A DNA stretch of 64,000 nt from Erythrobacter litoralis HTCC2594 (GTDB lineage: Bacteria; Pseudomonadota; Alphaproteobacteria; Sphingomonadales; Sphingomonadaceae). Below, piece by piece: positions 1 to 7,496 of the stretch (position 1 is the first letter of the stretch; each line of letters opens with the position of its first letter). The notes beneath the pieces were generated by a model. That model made no database searches and was not told the DNA's origin. It worked only from the letters and a program-made list of their open reading frames with translations. The DNA lies in the NCBI RefSeq assembly GCF_000013005.1, contig NC_007722.1, positions 1,431,501-1,495,500 of the forward strand, in the 5' to 3' direction. Position numbers and translations under genes: made by a program.

Positions 1-758
1 CCCACCGCTGCGCAGGCAGCCAGTTCGCTGGCTCCGGGCATGGCACCCCCCACGACTGCGAGCAGGCCGCGGCGATATTTGTGGGCATCCCATGCCGGGC
101 GGGCGAAGTCCGGCTCGGGCGCCAACTGCTCGTCTTCGGATCGCGCGGCCACGCCGATATCGACCAGTTTGCGGGTGCCGCATTTCGCCGACGCTTCGCC
201 GATCCAGTGCGCGCGCTTCCACGCTCCCAATGCGATGGTACAGTCCCACGCCGCCATGCCTTCGGGCCACGCGCCGCTGTCCGCGTCGACGCCGCTGGCG
301 ACGTCGATTGCGACGCCGAGCGCGTGCTCCATTCGCAACCGCCGAAGCAGCGCGCGATGCTCGGCTGAGAGCGGTCGCGAGAGGCCGCTGCCGAACAGAC
401 AATCGACCAGCACTTCCCCGCGCAAGCCTTCGCCCGATGTGGTGACCTTGCCCTTGAATGTCTCGGCGGCCCGCTTCGCTGCTTCGGTCTTTGGCGGCAT
501 CGGTGCGACGACCCTTACTTCGCCACCGCGGCGCGCAATTTCCGCCGCGATGACATAGCCATCGCCGCCATTGTTACCGGGGCCGCACAACACGGTGACG
601 GGCCTGCCGCCGGTCATCCGCCAGATCCAGTCGGCGGCCCCTTGGCCGGCGCGCTGCATCAGTTCGTGGACGGAAATGCCAGCATCCATCAGATCCCGTT
701 CCGCCGCCTGCATTTCGGCGACGGTAAGGACCTGCCTGAGATTGGCGCTATTCGGCAT
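1..758 (-). CDS. nnr: NAD(P)H-hydrate epimerase / ADP-dependent hydrate dehydratase, C-terminus beyond window
   Basis: This YjeF-type enzyme repairs hydrated NAD(P)H: the N-terminal domain epimerises the R- and S-forms, and the C-terminal kinase-like domain dehydrates the S-form. About 252 codons are visible before the window edge. They begin [20 protein letters not shown] and contain the epimerase signature GPGNNGGDGYV near residue 58, then the short linker into the dehydratase domain (WDAHKYRRG, then VVGGAMPG). The ATG at 758 overlaps the stop of the upstream lipoprotein gene by 11 bases, so the two are probably co-transcribed. The dehydratase half is mostly missing only because the window ends. 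The identification is confident from the motif and the domain order. Confidence 0.88.
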   Translation of the reverse strand, partial: MPNSANLRQVLTVAEMQAAERDLMDAGISVHELMQRAGQGAADWIWRMTGGRPVTVLCGPGNNGGDGYVIAAEIARRGGEVRVVAPMPPKTEAAKRAAETFKGKVTTSGEGLRGEVLVDCLFGSGLSRPLSAEHRALLRRLRMEHALGVAIDVASGVDADSGAWPEGMAAWDCTIALGAWKRAHWIGEASAKCGTRKLVDIGVAARSEDEQLAPEPDFARPAWDAHKYRRGLLAVVGGAMPGASELAACAAV

Positions 759-1107
759 TCGCCTGCGCCGGGAAGCGATAGCGATCTTCTCCGACGGCAA
801 CCTGAAGGATATCGCCGTCGAGCGTATTCACCGCGCCTTCGGCTCCGTCATGCGGCACGAGCCCGCTGCCATCCGCTGCGATGTCGAACAGGCGGAAGCC
901 CCCGCCGGGATGGTTTACGCGGTAGATCGTTTCGCCGTCCTGCCCGACCTTTTGCAAGGTGCAGCTTTCGGTGAATTCCGTCCCGGCGCCGATGGCGCAG
1001 GCGAGCATCTGGTCGCCCGGTTCGACGGCCGTCTCGTCCACCGCGTCGCCGGAGCAGGCGACAAGAGCAGCCGTGCACACCAGCGCGCTAGATATCCGCA
1101 AAGACAT
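748..1107 (-). CDS. Small predicted lipoprotein, unknown function
   Basis: A 119-residue protein that starts with a hydrophobic signal sequence ending in the lipobox LVAC, so Cys18 should be lipidated and the mature protein anchored in the envelope. The mature part is acidic and contains two further cysteines (in MLACAIG and ESCTLQ) that could form a disulfide. I do not recognise a named domain. The start lies 20 bases inside the end of ilvD and the stop overlaps the start of nnr, so it belongs to the same transcript as both. The lipoprotein call rests on the lipobox; the cellular role is unknown. Confidence 0.75.
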   Translation of the reverse strand: MSLRISSALVCTAALVACSGDAVDETAVEPGDQMLACAIGAGTEFTESCTLQKVGQDGETIYRVNHPGGGFRLFDIAADGSGLVPHDGAEGAVNTLDGDILQVAVGEDRYRFPAQANAE

Positions 1108-2809
1108 GGCGTTCCGATTTCGCTCCCGGATGAGTCACTGCGCCCTCATGCGCAGGACCGACGTTCCTCGCATAGCGCCACAGCGCGCCGGACTGGTAAT
1201 CGTTCGCCCGCGGTGTCCAGCTTTGACGCCGTTTTTCAAGCGTTTCGGCATCGACGTCGAGCTCAATCGTGCCTGCAACGGCATCGATGCTGATTGTATC
1301 GCCATCCTCGACCAGCGCAATCGGGCCGCAGTCTGCCGCTTCCGGGCCGACATGGCCGATGCAAAAGCCGCGCGTCGCGCCGGAGAAGCGCCCGTCGGTG
1401 ATGAGCGCCACTTTCTCGCCCATGCCCTGCCCGTAGAGCGCTGCGGTAGTAGAGAGCATTTCGCGCATGCCGGGGCCGCCCTTGGGGCCTTCGTAGCGGA
1501 TTACGATGACGCAACCTTCGGCGATGTCGCGCTGCTCGACCGCCTTGAAGGCATCCTCCTCGCAATCGAATACTCGCGCTGGGCCGCTGAACTGGAGCCG
1601 TTCCATTCCCGCCACCTTCACAATCGCCCCGTCGGGCGCGAGAGAACCCCTGAGCCCGACGACGCCGCCGGTCGGCGTGATCGGATTGGATACGTCGTAG
1701 AAAACCTTCTGGTCGGGGTCCCAGGTGATCTCCTCGATATTCTCGCCCAGCGTCTTGCCTGTGACGGTCATCGGTTCGGGATCGAGGAAACCGCCCTCCA
1801 GCAGCGTTTTCATCGCCATGTAGACCCCGCCCGCCTCGTGCATGTCCTTGGCGACATAGCGCCCGCCAGGTTTGAGGTCTGCGATATAAGGTGTTGATTT
1901 GAATGTCTCGGCGACATCGAACAGGTCGAAGTCGATGCCGCATTCATGGGCCATGGCAGGCAGGTGCAAAGCGGCATTGGTCGAGCCGCCCGTTGCCGCG
2001 ACGACCCGTGCTGCATTCTCGAATGCGGCCCTTGTGCAGATGTCACGCGGGCGCAGGTTTTTCTCCAGCAGCGTCATGACCTGCCGCCCCGCCGCCACCG
2101 CGATCTCCTCGCGCGAACGATAGGGCGCGGGGGCCATATTGCTGTTGGGCAGCGACAGGCCGATCGCTTCGCCGACGCAGGCCATGGTGTTGGCGGTAAA
2201 CTGCCCGCCGCACGCGCCGTGCCCGGGACAGGCGACCTTTTCCAGCGCGGTCAGTTCTTTCAGCGGACAATTGCCCGCCGCGTGCTGGCCGACCGCTTCG
2301 AACACGTCGACGACGGTCACGTCCTTGTCGTGGAAGCGGCCCGGCAGGATCGATCCGCCATAGACGAAGATGCTCGGAACATTGAGCCGCAGCATGGCCA
2401 TCATCATGCCGGGCAAGCTCTTGTCGCAGCCGGCGAATCCGACCAGCGCATCATAGCAATGCCCGCGCACCGATAGCTCGATCGAGTCCGCAATCACCTC
2501 GCGGCTGACCAGCGAGCTTTTCATGCCCTGGTGTCCCATGGCGATACCGTCCGTCACGGTGATGGTGTTGAAGCGCCGCGGCATGCCGCCTGCTTGGTTG
2601 ACGCCAGTGCGACAGATGTCCGCCTGCGCATCGAGCGTCGTGTTGCAGGGCGCGCTGTCGTTGCCCGCGCTAACAATGCCGACGAAGGGTCGCGCGATCT
2701 CCTGCTCGGTCAGACCCATCGCGTAGTAATACGAACGATGCGGCGCGCGCTCTGGCCCGACCGAAACGTGGCGGCTGGGCAGCTTGGACTTGTCGAATCT
2801 CGACGACAT
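1088..2809 (-). CDS. ilvD: Dihydroxy-acid dehydratase
   Basis: IlvD converts 2,3-dihydroxy-isovalerate or -methylvalerate into the 2-keto acids that are the last intermediates of valine and isoleucine synthesis. It needs an iron-sulfur cluster and Mg2+. The 573-residue length is normal for the shorter IlvD class. The cluster cysteines are visible as Cys55 (SAPCNTT), Cys128 (GCDKS) and Cys200 (GHGACGG), and the last sits in the family signature [16 protein letters not shown]. The gene is preceded by a palindromic repeat (2820-2904) and followed by two overlapping genes. No attenuator or leader peptide is apparent. Confidence 0.97.
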   Translation of the reverse strand: MSSRFDKSKLPSRHVSVGPERAPHRSYYYAMGLTEQEIARPFVGIVSAGNDSAPCNTTLDAQADICRTGVNQAGGMPRRFNTITVTDGIAMGHQGMKSSLVSREVIADSIELSVRGHCYDALVGFAGCDKSLPGMMMAMLRLNVPSIFVYGGSILPGRFHDKDVTVVDVFEAVGQHAAGNCPLKELTALEKVACPGHGACGGQFTANTMACVGEAIGLSLPNSNMAPAPYRSREEIAVAAGRQVMTLLEKNLRPRDICTRAAFENAARVVAATGGSTNAALHLPAMAHECGIDFDLFDVAETFKSTPYIADLKPGGRYVAKDMHEAGGVYMAMKTLLEGGFLDPEPMTVTGKTLGENIEEITWDPDQKVFYDVSNPITPTGGVVGLRGSLAPDGAIVKVAGMERLQFSGPARVFDCEEDAFKAVEQRDIAEGCVIVIRYEGPKGGPGMREMLSTTAALYGQGMGEKVALITDGRFSGATRGFCIGHVGPEAADCGPIALVEDGDTISIDAVAGTIELDVDAETLEKRRQSWTPRANDYQSGALWRYARNVGPAHEGAVTHPGAKSERHVFADI

Positions 2810-2819
2810 TCACATCCCT

Positions 2820-2904
2820 CCCGTCACCCCAGCGAAGGCTGGGGTCTCATGCGGACATGTCCGACTTGGCGGACAGCGATCCCGGCTTTCGCTGGGATGA
2901 CGGG
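2820..2904. repeat. Palindromic REP-like doublet without cargo
   Basis: Two arms of about 27 bases face each other. The left arm starts cccgtcaccccagcgaagg; the reverse complement of the right arm starts cccgtcatcccagcgaaag. About 30 bases lie between them, including the palindrome ggacatgtcc. The doublet fills most of the gap between the amidohydrolase-like gene and ilvD. It belongs to the same broad family as the repeats at 18997-19078 and around the GIY-YIG gene at 53203-53577. It could also act as a hairpin in the mRNA. Confidence 0.8.
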
Positions 2905-2936
2905 CTAATTCAAGCGCACACAGGCTTTAGCGCGCC

Positions 2937-3668
2937 CTAGACACCCTTCAGCGCCAGCGCCGTGCGGTTGGCGATATCGGCGATCATCGCGGCCCAGCGC
3001 GCCTGGTCGGCCTCGTTGGTGATCAGGTCCTGGCGGATCTCGACGGTCAGGTAATGCCGGCCATGCGCCTCGGCATGGCGGTCCATCGTCGCGTTCAGTT
3101 CCTTGCCCGAATAAGGTTCGTTATTGCCGACAGTGAGTCCCTCTTCGCCGAACAGCCGGATCGCATGTTGCGCGGCGCTGTCGTCCTGGTTGTAGAGCAG
3201 CGCGACTTCCCACGGCCGTTCTTCATCGCTCGTTTCGAGGCTCGGTGTGAAACTGTGCAGCGCCACGATCAGTTCGGGACGCGCATCGTCGAGCCATGAC
3301 GCCAGCGCTTCGTGATAGGGCCGGTGATATTTTGCCAGGCGCTTTTCGACGTCGGCACCGATATTGCCCGCGATCAAATGTCCGTCGCTCGATGTCGGCA
3401 TCACGGCGGCATCGTCTTCCCTGCGATGCAAGTCGCATACGAGGCGACTGACGCACGCGATATGCGCCGGGATGGCATGACGCCGCGCAAGCCGGTCGGC
3501 GATGCCGCCGGTCCCGATATCGTAGCCGATATGGGTTTCGAGCAGCGCCGGATCGATCCCCAGCTCGATATCCTCCGGCACGAAGTTCGAGGCGTGGTCG
3601 GCCACGCATACGATCTTGCCGGGAATCGGCTCGCCGACCTGGCGATAGGGATTGTCGTCGAGAATCAT
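2937..3668 (-). CDS. N-formylglutamate amidohydrolase family protein
   Basis: A 243-residue member of the HutG-like family, metal-dependent amidohydrolases that deformylate N-formylglutamate or related N-acyl amino acids. Family features visible are VCVADHASNFVP near the N-terminus, ETHIGYDIGTGG, and ALHSFTP followed later by LTVEIRQDL. I chose the ATG at 3668 because it overlaps the ispE stop as ATGA and has AGGA eight bases upstream. An in-frame ATG at 3692 has no such site. There are no histidine-utilisation genes nearby, so the real substrate is uncertain. The gene continues the ispE transcript. Confidence 0.8.
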   Translation of the reverse strand: MILDDNPYRQVGEPIPGKIVCVADHASNFVPEDIELGIDPALLETHIGYDIGTGGIADRLARRHAIPAHIACVSRLVCDLHRREDDAAVMPTSSDGHLIAGNIGADVEKRLAKYHRPYHEALASWLDDARPELIVALHSFTPSLETSDEERPWEVALLYNQDDSAAQHAIRLFGEEGLTVGNNEPYSGKELNATMDRHAEAHGRHYLTVEIRQDLITNEADQARWAAMIADIANRTALALKGV

Positions 3669-4486
3669 TGGAGAGTTCCTGTCATCTGCCACCAGCCCGG
3701 GTGATGTTCGGCGATGGCTCGCGCGGCCTTATCGCGCATTTCGGTTTCATCATACAACGCAAAACAGGTCGCCCCGGATCCAGACATTTCGCACATCCAC
3801 GGATCGGTTGCCTCCAGCGCCTGAAGGACGTCCGCGATGGGAGGGCAGATGGCGACCGCGGGAGGTCTCAGGTCGTTCCGCCCCTTGCGGGCGATTTCGC
3901 GCGCGGTGCCTGTGGGCAGTGGCCCAAGATCCTCACCGCCTGCGGTGTCGGCCCACGCCTTGAAGACCGGCCCGGTCGGCAGCGGCACACGCAGGTTGAC
4001 CAGCAGCACCGCCATACCCGCCATGTCGTTCTCGACCGGTTCGAGGTCGGTCCCGGTCCCGCGCCCGATCGCCATCTCGCTGGCGACGCAGGCTGGCACA
4101 TCGGCGCCAAGGCGGATGGCCTTCTCTTCCCAGTCATCAGGCAGCCCATGCATCTGCTCGATGATGCGGAACATCGCCCCTGCATCGGCCGATCCGCCGC
4201 CGAGCCCCGCTGCGACGGGCAGGTTCTTCTCCAGCGTGACATGCAGCCCGCCCTCACGGGGAAGCGTCGACATCGTGCGCGCGACGAGATTATCGAAGGG
4301 ATTGTCGAGCACATCGGCAAATTCGCCGACCGTCTCCAGCCGATCCGCCTCCGCCGCCCGCGCCACCAGCACATCGCCCGCATCGACGAAGGCGAACAGC
4401 GTTTCGATCTCGTGGTAGCCATCCTCGCGCTTGCTGCGGACGTGCAGCGCAAGGTTGATCTTTGCGTAGGCGGTTTCGGTAATCAC
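3665..4486 (-). CDS. ispE: 4-diphosphocytidyl-2-C-methyl-D-erythritol kinase
   Basis: IspE is the GHMP kinase that phosphorylates CDP-methylerythritol in the MEP route to isoprenoids. The protein opens with ETAYAKINLALHV, the classic substrate-binding start with the conserved lysine, and has the ATP-binding glycine-rich loop PVAAGLGGGSADAG around residue 90. The GTG at 4486 overlaps the stop of the DUF559 gene as GTGA. A longer reading frame continues upstream but only through repeat DNA, so I reject it. The resulting 273 residues match the family length. Confidence in function is high. Confidence 0.95.
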   Translation of the reverse strand: MITETAYAKINLALHVRSKREDGYHEIETLFAFVDAGDVLVARAAEADRLETVGEFADVLDNPFDNLVARTMSTLPREGGLHVTLEKNLPVAAGLGGGSADAGAMFRIIEQMHGLPDDWEEKAIRLGADVPACVASEMAIGRGTGTDLEPVENDMAGMAVLLVNLRVPLPTGPVFKAWADTAGGEDLGPLPTGTAREIARKGRNDLRPPAVAICPPIADVLQALEATDPWMCEMSGSGATCFALYDETEMRDKAARAIAEHHPGWWQMTGTLQ

Positions 4487-4917
4487 CCTTCTTCCCCGAT
4501 CTGGGGAGGGGGACCATCCGCAGGATGGTGGAGGGGCGCGCGAGCTTTCCGCTTCAATTCCACTCGCCTGGCATCGCAAATCTCGACCAAGCGCGTCACA
4601 ACTGCCTCAATATCCTGCAGTATTAGTCGCGCCGGTATCCGGGTCATTGCTATCCCGCGGTCCCGAAGCCAAGCCGAGCGCCGCTTGTCTCGATCAACCA
4701 CGGCCTCACAATCATGGGCCTGCCCATCGACCTCGATGGCCAGCCGGGCTGCCGCGCAATAGAAGTCGAGCACAAATTGTCCCGCCGGATGCTGTCGCCG
4801 AAACTTGTATCCGCCGGGGCGCTTGCGCAGCTCTATCCACAACTTGCCCTCCGGCAGCGTCATCTCGCTACGCATCTTACGGGCGAGTTTCACAGAGTCG
4901 CGCGTGCCTGTGATCAT
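4483..4917 (-). CDS. DUF559 (Vsr-like endonuclease fold) protein inside an inverted-repeat unit
   Basis: A 144-residue protein of the DUF559 family, which is related to very-short-patch-repair endonucleases and has a PD-(D/E)xK-type fold. The candidate catalytic positions are visible: Asp51 in FVLDFYC, then Glu62 and Asp64 in IEVDGQAHD. The family hallmark FRRQHP lies just before them. The start is the ATG at 4917. The last residues, from about APLHHPADG on, are encoded by the left palindromic repeat, so the repeat supplies the C-terminus and the stop. The same repeat, inverted, lies directly upstream of the start. No partner methylase is present. Function in the cell is unknown; a self-mobilising or selfish role is inference. 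Confidence 0.85.
   Translation of the reverse strand: MITGTRDSVKLARKMRSEMTLPEGKLWIELRKRPGGYKFRRQHPAGQFVLDFYCAAARLAIEVDGQAHDCEAVVDRDKRRSAWLRDRGIAMTRIPARLILQDIEAVVTRLVEICDARRVELKRKARAPLHHPADGPPPQIGEEG
4489..4544. repeat. Left inverted copy of the repeat flanking the DUF559 gene
   Basis: Read on the minus strand, this copy carries the elements cgcccctccacca, tggtccccctcccc and cgggg in the same order as the copy at 4918-4970. The two differ only in the hairpin loops and a few bases. It contains two small palindromes. It codes for the tail of the DUF559 protein and ends next to the ispE start codon. Confidence 0.8.
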
Positions 4918-4970
4918 GGCTCGCCCCTCCACCACTTCGTGGTCCCCCTCCCCGTTTCGGGGAGGAAGAT
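4918..4970. repeat. Right inverted copy of the repeat flanking the DUF559 gene
   Basis: This copy fills the whole gap between the stop of the ETF:ubiquinone oxidoreductase gene and the DUF559 start codon. It has two hairpins, ccaccacttcgtggt and ccccgtttcgggg, which correspond to the palindromes in the copy at 4489-4544 in inverse orientation. Confidence 0.8.
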
Positions 4971-6619
4971 CACATATTCGGATAGTTCGGCCCGCCGCCG
5001 CCTTCGGGCGTGACCCAGTTGATGTTCTGGTTCGGGTCCTTGATGTCGCAAGTCTTGCAGTGGACGCAGTTCTGGGCATTGATCTGGAACTTCATCTCGC
5101 CCGAGTCTTCGTCCTCCAGCCATTCATAGACACCCGCCGGGCAATAGCGCGCCGAGGGCCCGCCATAGACGCCGAGCTCGCTTTCCTTCTGCAGCTCCCA
5201 GTCCTTCACCTGCAGGTGGACCGGCTGGTCTTCGGCATGGTTGGTGTAGCTGTAAGCCACATTGGTCAGCTTATCGAAGGTGATCTCGCCATCGGGCTTG
5301 GGATAGTCGATGATGGGATAAAGATCGGCACGGCCCGTTTTGGTGTAATCGGGATCGTGCTTCATCGTGAAGGGCAGGCCGATTTTCAGGGCGCGCATCC
5401 ACATGTCGGCGCCGGCCAGCACAGTGCCGATGTCGCCGCCATACTTGGCGACCAGCGGCTGCGCGTTCCTGGCCTTCTTGAGCTCGGTCGCGATCCAGCT
5501 GTCGCGCAGATTGCTGTCGTAATCGGCCAGCTCGTCATGCTCGCGCTCCGCCGCGATCGCAGCGGCGGCGGATTCCGCCGCCAGCATGCCGCTCTTCATC
5601 GCGGTATGGCTGCCCTTGATGCGCGGGACGTTGACGAAGCCTGCCGCGCAACCGATCAGTGCGCCGCCGGGGAAGGCGAGCCTGGGCACGGACTGCCAGC
5701 CACCTTCGTTGATCGCGCGCGCGCCGTAAGCGACACGCTTGCCGCCTTCGAGATATTCGCGGATCGCCGGGTGCTGCTTCCAGCGCTGGAATTCCTGGTA
5801 GGGGGAAACCCAAGGGTTTTTGTAATCGAGCGCGGTCACGAAACCGAGCGCGACCTGGCCGTTGGCCTGGTGGTAGAGGAAGCCCCCGCCCCAGCTGTCG
5901 CTTTCCGAAAGCGGCCAGCCCTGCGTGTGCAGCACGCGGCCCGGCACGTGCTTGTCGGGATCGATGTCCCACAATTCCTTGATGCCGAGACCGTAGACCT
6001 GCGGCTCACAATCGGCTTCGAGGTCGAACTTCGCCTTGAGCTGCTTGGTCAGGTTGCCGCGCGCGCCCTCGGCGAAGAAGGTGTACTTGGCCTCGATCTC
6101 CATGCCGGGCTGGTAGTCGGGCTTGTGGCTGCCGTCTTCGGCAATGCCCATGTCCTGCGTGATGACGCCCTTCACCGCGCCTTTCTCGTCGAACATGACT
6201 TCGCTGGCTGGGAAGCCGGGGAAGACCATCACGCCCAGCCCTTCGGCCTGCTCGCCGAGCCAGCGGGTGAGATTGCCGAGCGAACCGGTGTAGCAACCGG
6301 CATTCGACATGAAGGGCGGCATGGCGAGGTGCGGGACGGAAATCTTGCCATTCTTTGACAGCATCCAGTGCCAATTGTCGGTCACCGGGGTCTCCGCCAT
6401 CGGGCAATCCATGCTGCGCCATTCAGGCAGCAGTTCGTCGAGCGACTTGGGATCGACCACCGCTCCGGACAGGATATGCGCGCCGATCTCCGAGCCTTTC
6501 TCGAGCACGACGACTTCGAGTTCTTCGTTGATCTGCTTGAGACGGATCGCCGCAGCGAGGCCGGCAACGCCGCCCCCGACGATCACGACATCGCACGGCA
6601 TGGATTCGCGTTCGCTCAT
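4970..6619 (-). CDS. Electron transfer flavoprotein-ubiquinone oxidoreductase
   Basis: ETF-QO takes electrons from ETF, which is reduced by acyl-CoA and other dehydrogenases, and passes them to ubiquinone at the inner membrane. The 549-residue protein begins with the FAD-binding VIVGGGVAGLAAA (residues 12-24). It ends with the 4Fe-4S ligands Cys493, Cys518, Cys521 and Cys524 (CPAGVYEW, then CVHCKTCDIKDP). Length and domain order are complete. It fits with the acyl-CoA synthetase (13733) and crotonase (55242) of the window in fatty-acid oxidation. It stands first in a minus-strand series and its stop touches the DUF559 repeat unit. Confidence 0.96.
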   Translation of the reverse strand: MSERESMPCDVVIVGGGVAGLAAAIRLKQINEELEVVVLEKGSEIGAHILSGAVVDPKSLDELLPEWRSMDCPMAETPVTDNWHWMLSKNGKISVPHLAMPPFMSNAGCYTGSLGNLTRWLGEQAEGLGVMVFPGFPASEVMFDEKGAVKGVITQDMGIAEDGSHKPDYQPGMEIEAKYTFFAEGARGNLTKQLKAKFDLEADCEPQVYGLGIKELWDIDPDKHVPGRVLHTQGWPLSESDSWGGGFLYHQANGQVALGFVTALDYKNPWVSPYQEFQRWKQHPAIREYLEGGKRVAYGARAINEGGWQSVPRLAFPGGALIGCAAGFVNVPRIKGSHTAMKSGMLAAESAAAAIAAEREHDELADYDSNLRDSWIATELKKARNAQPLVAKYGGDIGTVLAGADMWMRALKIGLPFTMKHDPDYTKTGRADLYPIIDYPKPDGEITFDKLTNVAYSYTNHAEDQPVHLQVKDWELQKESELGVYGGPSARYCPAGVYEWLEDEDSGEMKFQINAQNCVHCKTCDIKDPNQNINWVTPEGGGGPNYPNM

Positions 6620-6708
6620 GACCTGTAAAACACCCCTATCGAAATCGGTGAAACTTGGCAGAAACCCTTGATTGCTGGGGGCGTTGAGGTCAAGACCTGC
6701 TCAGGTCC

Positions 6709-7494
6709 ATGGGCGCTGAACATTCCTCCCTTTCCGCAGCCGATATTGCCGCTGCCTTCGACTGGTGGAAGCTCGCCGGCGCCGATGTGCATGTGGTCGA
6801 CGAAGCGAGCGGCTGGCTCGATGGAGAGACGGGCACCAGTCCGCAACACGCTACGGCACAGCCGCAAGCGAAAGCACCGCCGCCCAAGCCGAAGCCGCCC
6901 GCGCCAGCGCCGCATGCCGCGCTGCCCGGCCTCTCCCCGGTGGGCAGCGAAACCGACACATGGCCCACTGAATTGGCGGAGTTCCAGCGTTGGTGGGTCG
7001 AGGATGAAAATTTTGCGGCGCAGGGTGCGTTTCCCCGCATTGCACCACGCGGGTCGGCCGACAGCGAGCTCTTGGTGCTGCTGCCGCAGCCCGAAGAAAC
7101 CGATGGGGACAGACTGTTTTCGGGTCCGCAGGGCGCGCTGCTTAACGGCTTCCTGAGAGCGGCGGGACTGGACGAGGAACAGGTCTATTTCGCTTCGATC
7201 CTGCCCCGCCACACGCTGCGTCCGGACTGGAGCGAAGTCGAGGCCGCGGGCTACGGCAGGCTTGCCGCGCACCACGTTGCGCTGGCCGCTCCGAAACGGT
7301 TGATCGTCTTCGGACGCGACATCCTGTCGCTATTGCCGCACGAATCGGCGCAAGACTCTGCAAATTTACGTATTTTCAACCATGAAAGCGGCAGCATTCC
7401 GCTGTTGCCAGCGCGCGATGTCGCCAATCTGGGGCGCCGCCCCGGTTTTAGGGCTCGCTTCTGGCAACAATGGTTGGATTTTTCAGGTAGCTAG
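6709..7494 (+). CDS. Uracil-DNA glycosylase superfamily-like protein, degenerate motifs
   Basis: A 261-residue protein whose second half matches the fold of family 4/5 uracil-DNA glycosylases: a strand ending in LLVLLPQPE, then DGDRLFSGPQGALLNGFLRAAGL, YFASILPRHTLRP and LIVFGRDIL. The usual GEAPG-type active-site loop is replaced by LPQPEETDG. The C-terminal HPS-type motif is not evident, nor are the four iron-sulfur cysteines of family 4. The first 80 residues hold a proline/alanine-rich stretch. It starts divergently from ETF-QO and is followed two bases later by the lytic transglycosylase gene. Glycosylase activity is therefore doubtful. Confidence 0.65.
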   Translation: MGAEHSSLSAADIAAAFDWWKLAGADVHVVDEASGWLDGETGTSPQHATAQPQAKAPPPKPKPPAPAPHAALPGLSPVGSETDTWPTELAEFQRWWVEDENFAAQGAFPRIAPRGSADSELLVLLPQPEETDGDRLFSGPQGALLNGFLRAAGLDEEQVYFASILPRHTLRPDWSEVEAAGYGRLAAHHVALAAPKRLIVFGRDILSLLPHESAQDSANLRIFNHESGSIPLLPARDVANLGRRPGFRARFWQQWLDFSGS

Positions 7495-7496
7495 GC

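Noticed and set aside
4487-4579. A longer N-terminus for IspE
   Set aside because: The extra 31 residues come from the palindromic repeat and the DUF559 gene. The conserved IspE beginning is at 4486.
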